Notes under the pieces: model-generated
Databases searched by the model: none
Told to the model about the DNA's origin: nothing
What the model saw: the letters and a program-made list of their open reading frames with translations, nothing else
Assembly: GCA_947396885.1 (NCBI GenBank)
Contig: OX377202.1
Coordinates: 16,554,001-16,618,000, forward strand
Source of the DNA: Heligmosomoides polygyrus polygyrus
Lineage: Eukaryota > Nematoda > Chromadorea > Rhabditida > Heligmosomidae
Length of the DNA stretch: 64,000 nt
Reading direction: 5' to 3'
Shown: piece after piece, positions 24,881-37,216 of the stretch
How positions within the stretch are numbered: the stretch's first letter is position 1
How the letters are laid out: every line of letters starts with the position of its first letter
Translations under genes and position numbers: made by a program

Positions 24881-25057
24881 GGGGTAGGATTCATCAACGA
24901 CTTACAGCAACTTAACTGAGAAAATACAGCCGAAGTTCCTGATAGCGCGGCTTATCAACACGAAACATTTCACCATATCGCTAGATAAGCCGCGCTATTA
25001 AGGATCTCGGTTGTATTTTCTCCGTTAAATTGCTGTAAATCGTTGATGAATCTGGCA
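24881..25057. repeat. Palindromic MITE, ATTCATCAACGACTTACAGC type, copy 1
   Basis: The left GGATTCATCAACGACTTACA and right TGTAAATCGTTGATGAATCT are inverted copies, and the inversion continues through most of the element (GATAGCGCGGCTTATC and its mirror). It lies upstream of PYROXD1. Confidence 0.8.
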
Positions 25058-25147
25058 CCTGGAATGCAGTCCTATCAAATGGTGTGGTTTATCACATCTG
25101 TTCAAGTCCCGAGACTGGAAGCATGTCATTTCTCGGAATCCATACCT

Positions 25148-25345
25148 GGGGCCATATTCATCAACGACTTACAGCAATCAAACCGTGAAAATACTGCCGA
25201 AATCCGTGATAGCGCGGTTTATCAATAAGCGATATGGTGAAATGTTTCAATGTTTCACCATATCTCTTGTCCATAACTGCACTATCAGGGATTTCGGCAG
25301 TATTTTCACGGTTTGATTGCTGTAAGTCGTTGATGAATCTGGCCC
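25148..25345. repeat. Palindromic MITE, ATTCATCAACGACTTACAGC type, copy 2
   Basis: This is a nearly complete palindrome with the same ends as the element 100 bases upstream. Its inner arms read GAAAATACTGCCGAAATC and the mirror. It could form a long stem about 270 bases before the PYROXD1 start. Confidence 0.8.
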
Positions 25346-25613
25346 GTGGCTGAATCGCGTTTTGCTGGGCAGGTATTGCGGTGTTTATACTTCTCTGAGT
25401 GCAGTTCAAAGTACGAGGGAAAGATATATGAACTTTTCGTAGGCAACTGTAGAGCACTAGGAATCTCAGAGAGTGCATACACTGAAGTACAGCGGACGCA
25501 ATTCATTCTCGAGCACTAACTCGTTCGGTTCGGTACTTCCTAAGGAGATTTGAAACGCGCTAGTGACCTTCAAACTCTAAGGAACTGTCGTTTCAGAAAA
25601 ATAGCTGTCAAGA

Positions 25614-28600
25614 ATGATCTACGTTGTCGTCGGCGGTGGCATCGCCGGCGTCAGCTGCACGAAACGTCTTATGGACTCGCTTCACAGCTCGGATAGCGTC
25701 GTCTTGATCTCGGCTAGTAAACGAGTGAAGACTGTCACACAGTGGAAGAGGGTGAGCTTCGACCGGATGAGTCCTGATCTTATTCGCCTTTGATTGTGAA
25801 GCTTTCAGATCGGTCAATTCACGGAACAGTTCGATGTGAACTTGGAGGACGTGGTGTCTGACGATCCTCGATTCGTATTCATACAGGCAACAGTTGTTCA
25901 GTGGAGACCCGAGTCCAAGGTCAGCGCTGATTTATTGCCTTTGGTACTGCTTCGTTTAGATAATGCTAGGGTTCCGTCTATACCATTTCTACGTCGAATC
26001 GGACACTCTTCTAAGATAGCCTAAGACTATTGAAATCAACGCTAACCGTTTCGAATCGAAATGAGCTTCTTCTACATTAAACTAGATCCTCTCTGAAAAG
26101 GTTAGAATAATTTTTTCGTTCAAGGAAGGTTTTAGTATAACCTTTTCTGATGGCTGTTTTCACCTACCCACTAAGTTAATTCATTGTTTGAAATTTTATA
26201 AAACTCTTATTTTTTGAGGTCAAGTGATGCTTAAAAGCTGGATTTAAAGCAGGAGGGCGGCCGTTTGCCGTGCCAAAAAAGGGATTGCGCTATGCCCTCT
26301 TCCATGACGTCACGATTTTTATTCGATTGATCGCAGAATTTCTGTTTGCATGAGGTTTAACACCTGTTACCGATACAACAAGAATAACTCTCTAAAGAAC
26401 ACATATATCCTCACCTTGATGGTTAATGTAAGTGGCATTCGCACTACCAGTCGAATAAAAGTAGCGGCGAAATTTTTGAGTGCGTGGCGCGATCTGATCG
26501 GCGCAAATAGGGTCGGGGGGGGGGGGGGGGGGGTCACCCCTACTTAGTGGTTGTACGCCTTGGTGAGAAGGATGTGTATGGACAGTTACATCATAAATGG
26601 CCTGCCTCAGGTCACTGCAGGGGTTGGACACACTATTGCTGCAAAAAATACGGTTTTAAAAAGCAAATAGGGCTGTACACTACAAGGTGATCCCTCCAGA
26701 CCTTATTTGCGCCATCTGATCTTTTAATATGCTATATGCTTGTTTCTTTGCTGTGTTTCAAGACATACTGTGCTAACTTTGAAGTGTTCTTCTTCCTCTT
26801 CTTTTTCAACAAACGAACTACAAAGTCGCTTTGGGAAAAGGGAGTTTCCACTATCTACAAACCAAGGAAGGACACACTTGTGCTAGTCTTTAAAAAGCCA
26901 CCGTTAGGTGTAATCTCTTGCTAACTGATTTCACATCAATTTTTGACTAAATAATTCCTATGTTTTGCTTTTGCCAATCTTAAAAAAATGTTGGCACTAG
27001 CTAAAAGTTCCGACTCCACCAATACGGCTTCGATCGATTTTTTTTCGCTGAAACGTCGTCTAGGGGAGTTATTTGGGGTGCTGATCACGAATCTGATATC
27101 AGTTTTTCAGGATTCCGTCGGAGACCACCCATACCGTTAACAAGGGTGGTCCAGACAGGGTCACCGATTTCGCTGAAACTTCGCCTAGGGGGTTATTTGG
27201 GGTGCTGATCACGAATCTGACATCCGTTTTTTTACGATTCGGCTGGGTAATATGGATGCAGAAAGGCACAGGATTACGTGGTCGGTTCATCGAGCGGAAG
27301 TACGGTATCAACAACCGTAGATATAGAGACTATTTGAGCGAGTTTCTCTGGAAGAGACAATTTGGGGATCGAAAAGCGGCAGTGTTCAATTCCTGGGATC
27401 AGGTTGCGTCATTGTATCTCTGCTAACCTTGTTTTTTGGTAGAGTATTTCTTGAGGTATGCTTTCCTTGCCTCTTTATACTTCTGCTGATACATTTCAGG
27501 TAGTTTTGGTCATTTTTAGGTGCAATATCTATTAATAAAAACTCGTCATTGTTTCATTCTCGTTGTATTGTTCCCACCACCATACATCTTCCAGCTTTTC
27601 TTTCAGGGTGAGAAATCCTTTATAAAATATTGACGTTTATGAAACGGATGTCAGACTCGTGATCAGGACCCCAGATAAACCCCCTTTAGACAAAGCTTCA
27701 GCGAATTTTTTTTCCGAAGTCGTGTCGGTGGACTCGAACTTTTGACTAGTGCCAAGATTTTTTGTTGCAATCTTCTGCTGAATTTATTTTATGTCTCTTT
27801 TGGCTCAAGAAATGTTCTGTTCTGAAACCAAGCTAGTATACTCTGGCCTGAACTGGAGCATGTAAATATCACACTTATGATATATATCCGAAATAATATT
27901 ATTTAGCATCTATATTCAGTCTGATTAGTGGGTATTGTTGAATACTATTTGAGAAGGGTATAAACTCTGTTTGTTTCATTACAGGAGCTACTTTTGAGCA
28001 ACAGAGGAACTCCAGTGAAGTACGACAGGCTGTGTATAGCATCTGGAGCTCAGCCGATAGAGCCCTTCCACAATGAGAAGGTATGTGTTTACTTTCCACT
28101 TACTCTATTGTTGATCTAGATCTGTTTTGATTCATCTGAGGGCAACACATCAGTATATTATATGAATTCTGTGCTCGACGAGTTGTAACTGCATTGGTAG
28201 AGAGGCAGGAAAGTCCATAGGCTTGCCTCGGCAGGCCTATGAATGTCAGAGAGAAAAATCCAACATGTCTCCAAGGTATTATAGGGATAAATTGTGCATG
28301 AAAATGTCTTAGGGTTTTCACTCAGTGATCATTTTTGTACTCTTACTACCTCAATGTCAGTGTTAAGGTGCTAACCATTCGCGACACTGACTCTGCCGAG
28401 GAACTCCAGCGTCGTCTGAAAGGAGCGAAACGAATTGCTGTTGTTGGTAATGGTGGCATTGCAACGGAAGTTGTGTAAGTAAGTGTAGTTCCTATTGGGT
28501 TTGTTCTAGTAATGACTTGGTGAATATATTCATGCTTTAGGTTTGAAATCAAAGGCGTCAGCATCACATGGATCATCCGGGATGACTCTATTTCGTCCGT

Positions 28601-31600
28601 TTTCTTCAGGCCTGCTATAGCCGAATTCTTTCGGAAACGCGTGGAAGTAGGGCGTCAAGAAGGTACCATTGGTTCTGCATGTGTAGCTGTAATTTTTAAG
28701 AGTAGAACCAGCTTTCAGGCGCTAAGAACGCAGGCGTATTGAAACGGCTCAGGTACGCTACCGATGGTCCTTCCAAGTCGTCTTCAGAGAACGTACCTGG
28801 ATGTGCTCTGGGCCCTGACTGGATCTCTGCTCTATCGTTCGAAGATAGTGTGCAAGTACGAAAGCTCATTTACTCTCAGACAGGCTTGTAGAACTTCGGC
28901 AGAAGTCGTAGAATACACCAAAGTTCTTCTACGGCTTGGGAGTAGAAGGTGGTCAGAGGTTCGGTATCAAACGGTGATCATGCGCCCATTCTTTGTGCTG
29001 GTATCAAGCAGCTCTGGTATTCAGCAAGGTTCCAGTTTTTTTTTTTGTTGCAGTGAAACTGCTTTGCACCTAAACTCCGGAAGAACGTATAAGAATGCTG
29101 CGAACTTAAGGTTACTGTAGAATGTTCCAAAACGAATGCTAAAATAAGAGCGTTTTTAGACCTCACCAAGTTCAGCTGAAATATGTCCACGTATGTACTT
29201 CGAGTGCCTTTCGTAAACGCTTCATTGCAGTAGTTCAGGATCGATCTGTAGATGTAATACGCAATGTGGAGGTTCAAGAGGTGCAAGACCTGTCTGATGG
29301 AGTGAGGCTATCGCTCAGCAATGGCAACAGTGTGGAATGCGATTTCGTTATATGGGCGACTGGTGTGATTCCTTGCACAGGTGTTTGGAAAGCTGGTTGC
29401 GAAGAGGTGAGAGTTGTGCTTTGAACACGTTTGAGTTCAATGACCTCGACTTTGTCTTCGACGGGCTAAAGTTGAAGCTAATCCTGGCTGCATTTAATTA
29501 TATTCCTCTCCACTCGATGACTACCTCAAAGTGATCTTTGTCGGGCTGTCTGAGATATACTTCCTTTGCCAATATGTGACGACACGACACTCGGTTTTGT
29601 GCACCTATTCTACCAACCAAGATGGAGGATGAATTCGCATTGAAGCCGCTGTTATACTTTATGATTCCAGCAGTTGAAAAAAGATTGTCCAACCTTGGTC
29701 TACGATTGGGCCTGTTCGGAACGTTGAACGCATGATTGGTATCAGATTCTGAAATTGTGGTCAATTACAATAGGTTGCGGTGAATATTCTAGGCCAAGGT
29801 GGCGGAGAAAAGATCACAAATTCCGAAGAAATCCTCTGTGAGGTTAATTTCGGATGCTATTCACGTTTCAGAAGTTCGTTTTATGAGAGATCACGGTGGG
29901 TTACTCCACGTGTCTGAAGATTGGTCAAGATCCTGAAGTTTATCTGAACCTCACATAGAACGGTTATTTAAGTGCTGATCTAAAAGTGATAGTGATATCA
30001 GCCCCTAAAGTGAAGCTTGTTGTTGGTATTACGGTAAGTGGTGGTGGTATAGTATCTATTCACTACCTTATTTTTTTCCCAGCTAATTGAAAGCTCTGAG
30101 CAATGAGCAATAAACGAAAATTGATAGCCTAACGGCCGCCCTTCAAATTCATAATCAACACCGCAAATACTAAGTTTGTGCAAAATATTTGGCCGCCTTG
30201 GTCCAGCCATACCCGCCTGCAAGTAAGAAAGTCGGCCGAAATTTCGAAACAGGCTTCAGATTCGAGATTCATACGTCACGTAACCTGACTGGTAATGTAT
30301 GGAAAAAAGTTTTCCATCCTCTGGTATCGAGAAAGCATAATAGGGTCGTAGTGAGAGAAATTTACTCTATCCAATTAAGCTCGTGTTTTGAGCTATCAAA
30401 AACATGTTCGACTGCATCCCAAAAGGATTCAGTAGATCTGATGATCAGCACTTGGTGTGTACCGCAAAATCGAAAGTTAAAGCCGAATATTACGTGTCTT
30501 CCTATTTTCTATGGCGTCTAGATTCCTTGATAGAATCGCTCATTCCCATGAAAATCCTCTGCTTGCTCGTCTTCTTCGATTTCTCATTCAGCTACCATTC
30601 TGCTTAATCCCGTGAGTAGTTTTACATACAATTTTCACGTCAAATTGGACAATTTTCAAATGAAATTGGACACTTTTCAAATCAAATTGCACGCACTTCT
30701 AATCAAGCTTGACTTTGTTGGAATAATTTTTGTTCTAGGGAAATTTGATCTCTTTCCTAGAAAATTTTCCATTCACCTACCCTAATACAGGGTGTCTCAA
30801 AAAGTAGTAGTAAAGACCACAGTAAAGTTACTGAGGAAGTTGAGAGCTTACATGAAAGCCTAGGAAAACAGAAATTTTCTGACATATGAACGGTATGGAT
30901 AGCGCTATGCACTCGTCTGATATTTAGCATTTTACACTCGGTTAATGTTTCGCTTGAATACCTATTATAATTTCTCCACAAAGTGACCATTTCGATTGAC
31001 TTCTGCTTCTTGTAAGGTTTGAAACTTAAAAACAACTACGACTTGCGAAAAACGCAGGGTATCCTAAAAAGATGCAGTTTCTATTTGGAAGGTTCTAACA
31101 TTGCTACTAGTGCAGCTTTTGAAGATGTTTTAGGCTCATATGAAAGCAGGGGTAGCAACATTTCTGTGATGTGCAAAGGCCAAGATTTCGCCATGCCCTG
31201 TCTGAAATTTTGCATTTCAGGCTCGATTGATTGTGCGTGGGCTGAATGCTTGTCGTGCTGTGCTTCTTTTAGTGTTTTCCATCTCCCACGTAGCAGCTGC
31301 AATCATGCCGATTAACCTCTCCATACAGCTTGAATGTTGCTTCATCAGTCTACAGAATCTGCCTTGTAAAGAGCTGCTCACATTTAAATTGTGCAATCAA
31401 TCAACTCGCATGTCACGTATTTCTCACGTGATTGGCATTGCGTTTTTCGCAAGCCGTAGTTGTTTTTAAGTTTTAAACCCTAAAAGAAGCAGAAGTCAAT
31501 AGTATTCAAGCGGAACACAATCAGCCGAGTGTAAAATGCAAAATTTTAGAGGAGTGCATGGCGTATTCCATGCCGCTCATATGTCAAAAAGTTTCTATTC

Positions 31601-34600
31601 TCCTACGCTTTCATATGAGCCCTTAACTTCTTGAGCACCTTTAATGAGAGCAAAGTTAGGACCTTTCAAACAGTGTATACATTTTTTGAGACATCCTGTA
31701 GATAAACACACATATTGAAGTTGTTTGAGCAAATTTTGCTGCACTTTCTAATGCTAAAAAAGAGGTTACGCCGTGCAGTCCTTCAGGAAATTGCAATTTT
31801 CATTTGATTATTAGCAAAAATTCTGTTTGGGTGGAGTTACACACTTTTCAACGGTACAACAAAAACAATTGTAGAAAACACATATGTTCGCTTGGCTGCT
31901 TCATATAAGCAGCATTTACACTATCAATGAAAGTAAAATCGCAGTGAGCTGAACGAGTACATGGCGCGATTTCTTTTTTAATACACTAAGTGATTACTGG
32001 CCACTTATTGGAGCAGCTGAATGAGATCATTTCAAAAAAAGTCATACTAAGTTTTCTTTGAACTAAAGTTTATTTTAATTTTCTCAGAAAGTCTCTAATG
32101 TGATGTAGAAGAAACTGGTTTTCGTTTGCAAAGTGTTTACTTTGATTCAAAAGCATTAAACGTGCTTAGAAGAGTGTCCAATTTATTTTAAAAGCATTCA
32201 ATTTGATTTGAAAAGTGATCAGTTTGAAGGAAAAGTGGTAGCTTGTATTTAGTACAACAAAAATTTGGATGTAGACCTACTATAGACTGGGTCTGGGCTT
32301 GAAGTTCTTACGATTATTTCTCCCCTTTTATCGTCCGTCGTTTTAGCTAGCACTGTCTGCTTCTGATGGTGGTATAGTAGTCGACGATGCTATGCGCACC
32401 TCTGTACCAGATGTGTACGCTTGTGGAGATGCATGCAGCGCGACGTGGACATCTCCATCGGCTTACTGGAAGCAGGTGAATTCTCGTTCTTGATAATACG
32501 AGTCATCACCGCATTTTACTCGGTATGAAGCTTTGCTGCGCGAAAAATTGGCTATTGTACCTGTATTTTAAAAACAACCTTTGCAATCTGTGGTTCTGGA
32601 GGCACCCATATTTGAGTTATCGTTCCTGTTTTGCTTCAAAAGCTTGCCTTACGTGTGTGTAATACATCTTATATCTAACAGCTGTCGTGCTCAGAAAAGA
32701 TGTCGAATGGGCCACGGAGAGTAGTCGTATCCTCAGAGAATATGTGCATACAATTCAAAGCTTAGATGCGTTCAGATGCGCCTATGGACACAAGCGCGGC
32801 AGATGGGTGACTATTGTGCTAGATCAATGATTGCAAACGGAGAGATTGAGATAGATTTCTGCTTCGAGCTCTTCACCCATACAACTACGTTCTTCGGTTA
32901 CAAGGTTCGGTTTCACGTTCTGAATTAGTCCCATGTTTCAGCGGTTTTGTATTACATGTTGGGTTCGAGTTGTAATGGGTGTAAGGAATGTAAGGTATAG
33001 TAGGGTGGATTTGTAGACTGAGCGATCGAGCTATGGGCATGGCCTTCATGATGAACGGCAAGTGGATATCGTCCTTCCAGTTGCTGTTGCTGATGTAGCC
33101 GGCCGAATGGCTCTTCGCGATGAAGGACGAGAGCCTCGTGGCCGAGTTGGACAGCACGGCCGCGCCATCGGGGTGCGTACCCATCCAGAGCTCAGGGTAC
33201 GTCTCATCCTCGTCCCCTTCAAACTTTTTTGTGACCTGCGGCGAAAAGCCGCGCCGGCCCGGCCGTGCTCTCCAACTCGGCCACGAGGCTGTCGTCCTTC
33301 ATCGCGTTAGAGCCATTCGGCCGGCTACCTCAGCAACAACAACTGGAAGGAGGATGTCCACTTGCCGTTCATCATGAACGTCATGTCCATAGCTCGATCA
33401 CTCAGTCTACAAATCCACCCTACTATACCTTACATTCCTTACACCCTTTACAGAGTGCTTCTTTCAGGTGGTTTTTCTTGGCGACTTCAAGGCAGAGCGA
33501 CAGCCTGAGGGATGGTATACGGTTGAAAGGTCGTTCTTCAGCATTCTGATTGGTTTTGAACTTTAAAGTATTAGATCCAAGCAGTTCTGACTAATCAGTA
33601 CCACCTTTCGTAGAGAGTACATTTTACCTAGTGGCCTTTTTCGTCCCATTCTGTCAGAGTAGTTCGCCATCCATTGTTTCTCTCCATTTAAGAAAAATCG
33701 TAAAGACCGTCATATTTTTACTTAGGATTTGGCTCCGCTAATGCCAAATTATGTAAGGAAAAAGGATTTTTGAAGAGGCTCCTTCCCAACTGTTTTCTGT
33801 AGAGGATCTCGGATTGTATCGGTAATGCTGGGGTAGCTAAGGCGCTTACTGCAGTAAAGCTGTGCTCCACTTTTAGACATCTGACGACGTCGAAAGTGGA
33901 AACGTTAAGCTGCAGAAATCTTTCAAAAAACGTGATGCACAAACACACTGACAATGATACTATTCTTGAAGAGTTTTGATGTTCTGAAAAAATTACATAT
34001 GCAGATAAATGGAAGGAGTCGCCTCGGAATATCGTTTTCAGTGTACTTACCAGGATTTTGGCCCGTGCGTGTCCATGGGATGGTTTAGTTGAGTTGTGTA
34101 GTGTTGAGGGAGGGGGGGGGGGGGGGGCAAAAGTAATGAGACTCTCCATGTCGTGCCCATATTTGTCATGATTGGAGTCCGTTTTCGTGCTTATCGTATT
34201 TGTATGTTTGTACGCTACCTACTGAAGGCCACCTGAGAAGTTACCACTTCCGCCCTTTCCAGAAGCATGTCAAAAACCCCAGTCTGTCTCATGCCGAAAC
34301 CGCAGCCTGACGAGTCGACCTGTGTCGCGCAAATCTCTCCCGATTCCCAACCCTGAGCAGCCTAGACTCAATCTTTACGCAGGATAAGAAGTACGTCTTC
34401 TATCTTAACCCTGCCAAGCTGCCAGTCTGGGTGAGGCCTGTCGACCCGTTCCCGACCTTCATTCGGCGAGATGTTCACGGGAGAAGCACCTTCAGAGCTT
34501 TTGGGTCTGCGCCCAAGGACCGGTATACTGGAAGCTGTTTACATAAAGCACAACGATGGGCTCCAAGGCCTTGGTAAAGGAAATAGAAGAGATGGACCTG

Positions 34601-36285
34601 CGACTCGAATTTATTCAGTTGCAGCGCGTCAAGAAGGTCCTCCTCTTCGACAAATCCGCACCCCATCGGGAACAAGTGACCACGGATAAGCTTGCCCAGC
34701 TGGGCTACGTTCGCATGCTTCACCCACCGTATTCGCCGGACATCTCTCCAGGCGACTACCACCACTTCTTGGGCCTACGGGACTTCCTGGTCGAAAGGGA
34801 CATAAGAACCCAAGCAGTCCTTGACAACCATATCGAGCAGTTGATCAACACCAGGCCCAAGCAGTTCTGGAAGGATGGGGTCAGGAAGTTGGTTGAGCGA
34901 TGGCAGCAAGTCATGGACCTTAATGGCGTACACATTTCTCAGCATCGTTGATTTGTAATTGAGTTATAACGAGATAAAGAATTTTTTCAATTTGTCTCAT
35001 TACTTTTGCCTACCCCCTCCCCCTAATAAACTGAAGAAGGCGTCGGCTCCATGATGTGGTCAATTTTGGCGCAGGCGCATTGAATGAAAATCCGAATGTG
35101 TACTCATTTTTTGGGGTGCTATACAGATTCATTGACATGAATTTTCAAAGCTGGGCACTAATCCTGTCCAGTTGGTATTATAGCCGTGCTCGAACGAATA
35201 TATTTGAATAATTATTCCAATTATTTGCTCGAATAGTTATTCGACTAGTCGAATATTCGATATTTCTGGATCTTCGAATATTCGTTCCAATTCAAACATC
35301 GAAAGGGTGACCTATTCGAATGTTATTCGAAAATCGAATTTTTCAAGTTTATCCGAAAACGGAATAATTTTATTCGAATATCGAATAGACTTCAATTTTT
35401 CGAGAGGAGAGTCTTATTCGAACGAATTATTCGACTGTACGAATATTCGAATGAACGAAGATGGGACTTATGCCACTTTCTGTTGTTACAGGATGTTCTC
35501 TTGCGATCAAATCTCTTGCGCCAGGCGGGACTCGAACCCGCATCTTCTGCTTTCCGGGCAGCGATGTTGGCCCTACACCACCGGCGCTGTTTGACCGCAT
35601 GTTTAAAACGTTTAAAACATTGTTACTAATAAGGTCGTCATCTTAACCGGTTCCATGCTGATATCAGCGGCCGGCCCATCCCCGTATCACGGGTGGGTGC
35701 TGACAGACATGGAGGATATCGCGGATGTTACGTGCGGTCAAACAGCGCCGGTGGTGTAAGGTGAACATTGCTGCGCGGAAAGCAGAAGATGCTGGTTCGA
35801 GCCCCGCCTAGCGCAAGGGTTTTGATCGCAACAAAACATCCTATAACAACATATAGCCTCTCGCTCAACGCTTAAGCAAATGCGGTAAAACATTATTCGA
35901 CTTTCGATCATTGAAAAGAGTTGGCGAGCGAAAGAATTCGTTCATTCATTCGCTCAAAAATTTTCAACATCGAATTTATTCGTTCATTCATTCGTTCGAT
36001 AAAATTTCTCAAAAGCGCTGCAGTTAAGTCTTTTTTTCAGGGTTATTGAAGATGACCAATTTGTGCAGTGCATTATGCTCAACCATCGAGTGGTCGGCGC
36101 AGTTCTTGTCGGAGAAACTGATCTGGAGGTGCTGTGATAACTAGCATGTCGTGTTATGAGCTTCGTGGCTATAGCTTGTGTTTCAGGAAACGATTGAGAA
36201 TCTCATTCTGAATAAGACGGACCTCGAGCGCATAGAGGAGAACTTCCTTGACCCACAGATTGATATTGAGGATTATTTCGATTGA
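25614..36285 (+). CDS. PYROXD1-type pyridine nucleotide-disulfide oxidoreductase, complete 12-exon gene
   Basis: PYROXD1 is an FAD- and NAD(P)H-binding oxidoreductase of the class I family. Exons: 25614-25751, 25809-25919, 27985-28080, 28368-28474, 28541-28662, 28719-28855, 29239-29406, 32347-32475, 32776-32904, 33468-33529, 36041-36128, 36187-36285. The sum is 1386 bases, giving 461 residues (human about 500), and all phases agree. Motifs in order: FAD Rossmann [13 protein letters not shown] at residues 3-15; [11 protein letters not shown]-binding [28 protein letters not shown]; the FAD-closing [53 protein letters not shown]; the C-terminus [11 protein letters not shown]. The last is a strong family signature. 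The TTTCAG acceptor 14 bases before the ATG fits trans-splicing. Introns 2, 7, 9 and 10 carry mobile DNA. Confidence 0.95.
26998..27747. mobile_element. Inverted-repeat element in PYROXD1 intron 2
   Basis: GCTAAAAGTTCCGACTCCAC at the left and GTGGACTCGAACTTTTGACT at the right are inverted copies; the inner GGGGAGTTATTTGGGGTGCT block is shared with the element at 22556-23544. There is no transposase. A 19-G run lies upstream at 26515-26533. Confidence 0.65.
30786..31701. mobile_element. Large palindromic element in PYROXD1 intron 7
   Basis: The terminal ACAGGGTGTCTCAAAAAGTA and TTTTTTGAGACATCCTGT are inverted. Further in, GACTTGCGAAAAACGC (about 31040) mirrors GCGTTTTTCGCAAGCC (about 31438), so most of the element is one foldback. 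Pieces of the same family surround the LINE at 37915-39382. The flanking AT-rich blocks with TCAAATTGGACACTTTTCAA at 30640-30720 and 32160-32240 may be a second, outer inverted pair. Confidence 0.65.
32972..33163 (-). pseudogene. Mannose-6-phosphate isomerase exon copy, antisense arm of intron hairpin
   Basis: Read on the minus strand from about 33230, the frame gives [20 protein letters not shown], then [14 protein letters not shown], then [11 protein letters not shown] and SLSLQIHPT. [10 protein letters not shown] and LPFxxKxxxxxxSLSxQxHP are signatures of type I phosphomannose isomerase, the second including a metal-ligand His. The inner 33164-33230 part extends into the spacer and is preceded by a CCGCAG acceptor-like site. 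Only one exon-sized piece is present, and it lies inside PYROXD1 intron 9 on the opposite strand. Confidence 0.85.
33257..33451 (+). pseudogene. Mannose-6-phosphate isomerase exon copy, sense arm of intron hairpin
   Basis: This is the mirror of 32972-33163, with about a dozen differences counted by eye over roughly 190 bases. The sense reading [13 protein letters not shown] breaks after a one-base indel and resumes in another frame, so it cannot encode the enzyme. It ends 16 bases before the exon 10 acceptor. The two arms are separated by about 93 bases. Confidence 0.85.
34112..35030 (+). pseudogene. Mariner-type remnant in PYROXD1 intron 10
   Basis: The ends GCAAAAGTAATGAGAC (34127-34142) and GTCTCATTACTTTTGC (34994-35009) are perfect inverted copies flanked by G-rich and C-rich runs. 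The plus-strand reading 34556-34951 has [11 protein letters not shown] in place of the usual HDNARPH and [16 protein letters not shown] for the last catalytic block, then [16 protein letters not shown]. The N-terminal half is lost and the third-Asp context is altered, so it is inactive. Confidence 0.75.
35180..36010. repeat. ATTCG-rich low-complexity DNA split by a foldback element
   Basis: TTCGAATA-type words recur many times at 35190-35455 and ATTCGTTCATTCATTCG at 35890-36005. The tRNA-like foldback element at 35481-35850 sits between the two halves and probably inserted into one original block. Confidence 0.6.
35481..35850. repeat. Foldback element with tRNA-like arms, copy B (best preserved)
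   Basis: The outer ends TGTTGTTACAGGATGTTCTC and the mirror near 35850 begin inverted arms of more than 100 bases. Each arm encodes a 70-base tRNA-like fold: minus strand 35587-35518 and plus strand 35745-35814. In the minus copy the acceptor stem GCGCCGG pairs with CTGGCGC, and the T arm is GCGGG TTCGAGT CCCGC. The anticodon loop would be CCGGAAA without the usual U33, which argues against a working tRNA. Confidence 0.75.
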
Positions 36286-36439
36286 AATGCCTTTGCTTCT
36301 GTAATGCTTTAACTCTCGTGATGAATATATGTTCAAATAATCATCGTCAGCGTTTTTCACGTGAGGAAAGCTTGAGTTTTCAGCACCAATCGGGCATGCT
36401 ATATAGTAAAACCATGCATATTTATTATACCCGTGGAGG

Positions 36440-36725
36440 GCGCGTAGTAGCTCAGTCGGAGGAGGCGGCGGCTGTCACGTGCACCGGATTCCAAGTTCTT
36501 GGCCACGATTTCCTGCCAGGCCAACTAAGCTTTCCATCCCTATGGGGTCAGTGAGCCGTGCCGGTCTTACTCGCGAAGGATAAAGCTCTGAGTTGTTCAT
36601 CGGTTGACCACCACTAGTCATTGTATGGGGCTAACGCATATTTAAATTTATAGCGACGTCCCGTAGAAGTAGAAAGCGTAACTTATCTCAAACACAGATT
36701 GATTGTCACCGTTCTTTATCCTTTT
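36440..36725 (+). repeat. tRNA-derived SINE
   Basis: The head has a Pol III A box TAGCTCAGTCGG at 36448-36459. The body runs through GGCCAACTAAGCTTTCCATC and TGACCACCACTAGTCATTGT, and the tail ends TTCTTTATCCTTTTTC. Same architecture as 37217-37505. Confidence 0.75.
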
Positions 36726-37216
36726 TCACTAGTTTGAAGAAAAAAAATTGGGGCAAGACCGGTCAGAGGGAGGCTTGAAAGGACCGTTATAATTGTGTAG
36801 TTGTTGGCGCTAGATTTTGTTGGCCAGTATCAAATTTCCTTTACGGAAGAGCAATACATTTACTAATGTACTTATTAGCTTTGGGCGTATCGCGACTTTC
36901 TCGCGATCATAGTACGATTTCGTTGAATATTGTGAGGAATTTTCGCTTAGAGCATTATCGGATTGGGGGCTATGCAAACAAAAAACTCCTTATAAAAGGG
37001 TCATATGGGAAATTCACATGGCGCTCTTCTCATACTCCATTTTTTCTATTCTTCATTCCTTTGTAGGATGTTTTTAGGAGGCTCTAATATATATTGTATT
37101 TGTACATTAAAGTTTTGTTCTAATTACCCAAGTTTATGGTAAACTGTGCCTAACAATTGGTGTATGTGTGTACCGAAGGACATTCTGAACCACCGACGCT
37201 CTAGCACTCTAGCTTA

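Noticed and set aside
28753..28754. GT donor after codon CTC AG in PYROXD1 exon 6
   Set aside because: Reading through gives GCALGPDW, a conserved PYROXD1 block, so the GT is coding; the real donor is at 28856.
29231..29238. Acceptor TTGCAG at 29225-29230 for PYROXD1 exon 7
   Set aside because: It would leave a phase 0 stop codon; the TTCAG acceptor ending at 29238 restores phase and the family sequence.
35518..35587. Functional tRNA gene on the minus strand
   Set aside because: The fold is tRNA-like, but position 33 is not T, the anticodon stem has a mismatch, and an inverted twin lies 160 bases away. It is part of a repeated foldback element.
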